A stretch of 8,587 nucleotides of DNA from positions 1 to 8,587 of the forward strand of contig JAJRUC010000287.1 of NCBI GenBank assembly GCA_024278015.1. The letters run 5' to 3'. The position numbers and the translations under genes are program-made. Shown one piece after another: positions 6,582-8,587 of this stretch. A model generated the notes under the pieces. The model worked only from the letters and a program-made list of their open reading frames with translations. It searched no databases and had not been told where the DNA came from. This stretch comes from Chloroflexota bacterium. GTDB lineage: Bacteria; Chloroflexota; Anaerolineae; 4572-78. Within the stretch, counting starts at the first letter, position 1. Each line of letters starts with the position of its first letter.

Positions 6582-7718
6582 ATGGAATTAAAGTTTTATC
6601 TGGGTGTGTTGGTAAAAAAATGGTGGCTTGTTATCCCCGTGTTTTTGATAACACTAACGGCCACAGTTGCGCTGACTTTTACCCAACAGCCAACTTATCA
6701 GGCCTCAACCACCATGATTGTGGCCCCCAGCCCCAGTTTCGGTGATGTAAAAAGTTTTGCTTCCGGGTTGAATATCCTGAGTACGCGCCAGGAAATTGCC
6801 TCTACCTATGCCGAAATCGGCGCCAGCCGGTTGATGAAAAATCAGGCGGCAGACATTCTGGGGCTGGAGAAAGAATCGCGTAAACTGTACAAAGTAAGCG
6901 GCCAGATGCAGGCCGGCACCAACATCATCGCCATGACCGTAGAAGGCCCGGACCCGGCTACCGTGACCAATTTGGCAAACCAGATTGGGGTAGAACTGAC
7001 CACTTACGCCGCAGGCTTGTACGAAACATTCGTTCTCCGCTCGCTGGACCAGGCTACGATGCCGGTTGCTCCCATTCGCCCCAACAAGGCTTTGAATATT
7101 GTTATGGCGGCTGTGTTGGGCCTGGGGTTGGCCGTTGGGCTGGCCTTCCTGTCTGAATACCTGCAAACGCCCGTCGAAAGTGGCGTGAGCATTAATTTCA
7201 TCGATAATGAAACCGGCATCTACAATAAACTCTACTTCTTGAAGCGTCTGGGCGAAGAAATGATCAGGGCCAAACGGAACCGCTACCCGCTGGCCGTGGC
7301 CCTGATGCGCATCGACGACCTGAAAATGTTGCGGGGCGCCCAATCCGCCAAAATCAAAAGCGAAGTCCTGCGCCAGATTTCTGTGTTGACCTCCCAATAC
7401 CTCCGGGACGAGGACATCGTGGCCCGCTTCGACCAGGATACCTTCGCCTTTTTGTTGCCCGATGTGACCGGCGACAACGCCAAAGCCATTATGGAATATC
7501 TGCAAACCCGTATCGCCTGGACCCCCTTTGAATCCAGCACCAACGGCATAAAGTTGAATCTCACCGGCACCGTGGGCATTGTGGCCTATGACCACAACGG
7601 CACCGGCCGCGATGAATTGATTGCCAAAGCCGGCCAGGCCCTTGAACTGGCTGAAGTGGATGAGGCCAAAACCCATTTGGTTGCCGGCCATATAAGCCCC
7701 TCTAATTCAGACGAATAA
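6582..7718 (+). CDS. Wzz-type polysaccharide co-polymerase fused to a degenerate GGDEF domain
   Basis: The 378-residue protein starts with a chain-length-determinant region. It has a short cytoplasmic start, a membrane helix at about 14-33, an external domain of about 135 residues beginning PTYQASTTMIVAP (37-49), the Pro-rich PVAPIRPNKA (161-170) and a second helix at about 171-191. A GGDEF-fold domain fills the cytoplasmic C-terminus (about 205-365), beginning DNETGIYNKLYF (208-219). The metal-binding Asp is Arg243, the guanine-contacting Asn is Arg251 and GGDEF reads DQDTF (284-288), so cyclase activity is not expected. Arg275-Asp-Glu-Asp278 matches the RxxD inhibitory site with the same spacing to the GGDEF position as in PleD, suggesting c-di-GMP binding. 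In many Wzz-like proteins this cytoplasmic position holds a tyrosine kinase; no Walker motif is seen here. AGGAG precedes the start by 7 nt. The gene follows the sugar transferase by 49 bp, probably in one operon. Confidence 0.88.
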   Translation: MELKFYLGVLVKKWWLVIPVFLITLTATVALTFTQQPTYQASTTMIVAPSPSFGDVKSFASGLNILSTRQEIASTYAEIGASRLMKNQAADILGLEKESRKLYKVSGQMQAGTNIIAMTVEGPDPATVTNLANQIGVELTTYAAGLYETFVLRSLDQATMPVAPIRPNKALNIVMAAVLGLGLAVGLAFLSEYLQTPVESGVSINFIDNETGIYNKLYFLKRLGEEMIRAKRNRYPLAVALMRIDDLKMLRGAQSAKIKSEVLRQISVLTSQYLRDEDIVARFDQDTFAFLLPDVTGDNAKAIMEYLQTRIAWTPFESSTNGIKLNLTGTVGIVAYDHNGTGRDELIAKAGQALELAEVDEAKTHLVAGHISPSNSDE

Positions 7719-7732
7719 ACAAAGAGAGCCTG

Positions 7733-8587
7733 ATGCAATATTTACAGACACGCGCAAGTAGTTTTTTGGTTTTGATATTGGTGGGAATGTTTTTTTTTGC
7801 CGGTGTCCTTCAAATAGCCGCTCAAGACCCCACTCCCACCCCCTCCACTAAAACAGAGACCCCCGCTTCGGCCACCGACGTAAAGCAAACGCCCGTCTTT
7901 ACCATAACCCTGGGAGATTTGGGCAACAACGTGGCAACGCTGTACAGTCCCTATGGCAGCGTGGAATACACCTTCCGCCTGCCGCAAAATTGGGACATTA
8001 CCGCTGATGTGCTGTTGCGGCTGGATTTAAGCTACAAATACGCTTCGCTGGACCAAGCCAGCCCCCTGCCCGGCACATTCGGCGATGTCAGTATCGACCT
8101 GGATGACCGGCCCGTCGAAACATTTCAACTAACCGAACAACTGACCCCGGCCCGGCAGGTTGATGTCCTTTTGCCCGCCGCAGCCTTCGCCAATTCCCGG
8201 CGATTTGTCCACACCCTGCGGGTTTCGCTGGGCGCCGGATATTTGTGCGCCTTGCCCCACGCCGCTACGTTGCAAGTGTATCCATCATCGGTGATGACCC
8301 TGCCCTACCAACTGCGGCCCATCGAACCGGATTTGGCCGTTTACCCCCAACCTTTTTCCCAGCGCAGTTTCATGCCGGATGCCGTCACCTTTGTTTTGCC
8401 GGAAACCGCCTTCAACGCTTATCTGGATGAGGCCGCTTCGGTGGCCGCCCAGTTGGGGAGCCTGACCTTTAATCGCACCGCCATCACCGTCACCACCGAT
8501 ACCGCTTTTGCCCAATTACCCGCCGGATTGCAGAAAAATCATCTGTTCATTTTCGGCACTCCTGTAGATAATCAACTTTTGCAACAA
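7733..8587 (+). CDS. BcsB-like cellulose synthase regulatory subunit, 3' end outside window
   Basis: The first 285 codons are present and the frame is open to the edge. Residues 1-30 are a signal peptide (FLVLILVGMFFFAG, cleavage probably after IAA). A Thr/Pro-rich linker follows (31-55). The mature part resembles BcsB: a beta-rich carbohydrate-binding-like domain at about 58-193 (SVEYTFRLPQNWDI, VSIDLDDRPVETFQL, TLQVYPSSVMTLPY), then the start of a flavodoxin-like domain (MPDAVTFVLPE, 214-223, and HLFIFGTPVDN, 270-280). BcsB normally sits on the outer side of the membrane and works with the synthase BcsA to guide the growing glucan. The gene follows the Wzz fusion by 14 bp, with AAAGAGAG as a likely ribosome binding site, so it is almost certainly in the same operon. 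A BcsA-like glycosyltransferase would be expected nearby. Confidence 0.82.
   Translation, partial: MQYLQTRASSFLVLILVGMFFFAGVLQIAAQDPTPTPSTKTETPASATDVKQTPVFTITLGDLGNNVATLYSPYGSVEYTFRLPQNWDITADVLLRLDLSYKYASLDQASPLPGTFGDVSIDLDDRPVETFQLTEQLTPARQVDVLLPAAAFANSRRFVHTLRVSLGAGYLCALPHAATLQVYPSSVMTLPYQLRPIEPDLAVYPQPFSQRSFMPDAVTFVLPETAFNAYLDEAASVAAQLGSLTFNRTAITVTTDTAFAQLPAGLQKNHLFIFGTPVDNQLLQQ

Noticed and set aside
6705..7691. A 328-codon minus-strand frame opposite the Wzz-GGDEF gene
   Set aside because: It is antisense to a gene with clear Wzz and GGDEF-fold features, shows only Gly/His/Gln-rich sequence, and has no ribosome binding site or family resemblance.
6582..7718. An active diguanylate cyclase, or a tyrosine kinase, in the Wzz fusion
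   Set aside because: The cyclase residues are replaced (Arg243, Arg251, DQDTF), and no Walker A or B motif or tyrosine cluster is present.

Overview
The window is high-GC bacterial DNA broken by two AT-rich intergenic stretches. It most likely comes from a member of the Chloroflexota (Anaerolineae/Caldilineae-like). That placement is inference: it rests on the very long S8 peptidase with DUF11-type repeats, a secreted-protein fragment ending in YLPLILR, and the exopolysaccharide gene content. No rRNA or other marker gene is present to confirm it.

Layout. Positions 1-4198 on the minus strand are the first 1399 codons of a giant secreted subtilisin-like peptidase (signal peptide, propeptide, S8 catalytic domain, beta-sandwich, then several DUF11-like repeats); its 3' end lies outside the window. 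Positions 4199-4419 are a divergent, AT-rich promoter region. From 4420 onward the plus strand carries an exopolysaccharide cluster: a four-helix membrane protein with a degenerate GGDEF-like domain (4420-5301); a polyprenyl-phosphate phosphosugar transferase (5846-6532); a Wzz-type chain-length protein fused to a degenerate GGDEF domain (6582-7718); and the 5' part of a BcsB-like protein (7733 to the window end). The plus-strand genes are interrupted at 5337-5729 by an opposite-strand fragment encoding a PKD-like domain. This fragment is bounded by near-identical direct repeats of 17-18 bp.

How the genes may work together. The phosphosugar transferase would load the first sugar phosphate onto undecaprenyl phosphate, and the Wzz-like protein would control polymer length or export. 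The BcsB-like protein would guide a glucan-type polymer outside the membrane. Two GGDEF-like domains in the cluster have lost their catalytic residues. The one fused to Wzz keeps an RxxD motif at exactly the inhibitory-site spacing, so it is predicted to sense c-di-GMP rather than make it. A polysaccharide co-polymerase carrying a c-di-GMP receptor domain where a tyrosine kinase often sits is the most interesting feature here. The peptidase is transcribed divergently and may act at the cell surface, but a functional link to the polysaccharide is not shown by the sequence.
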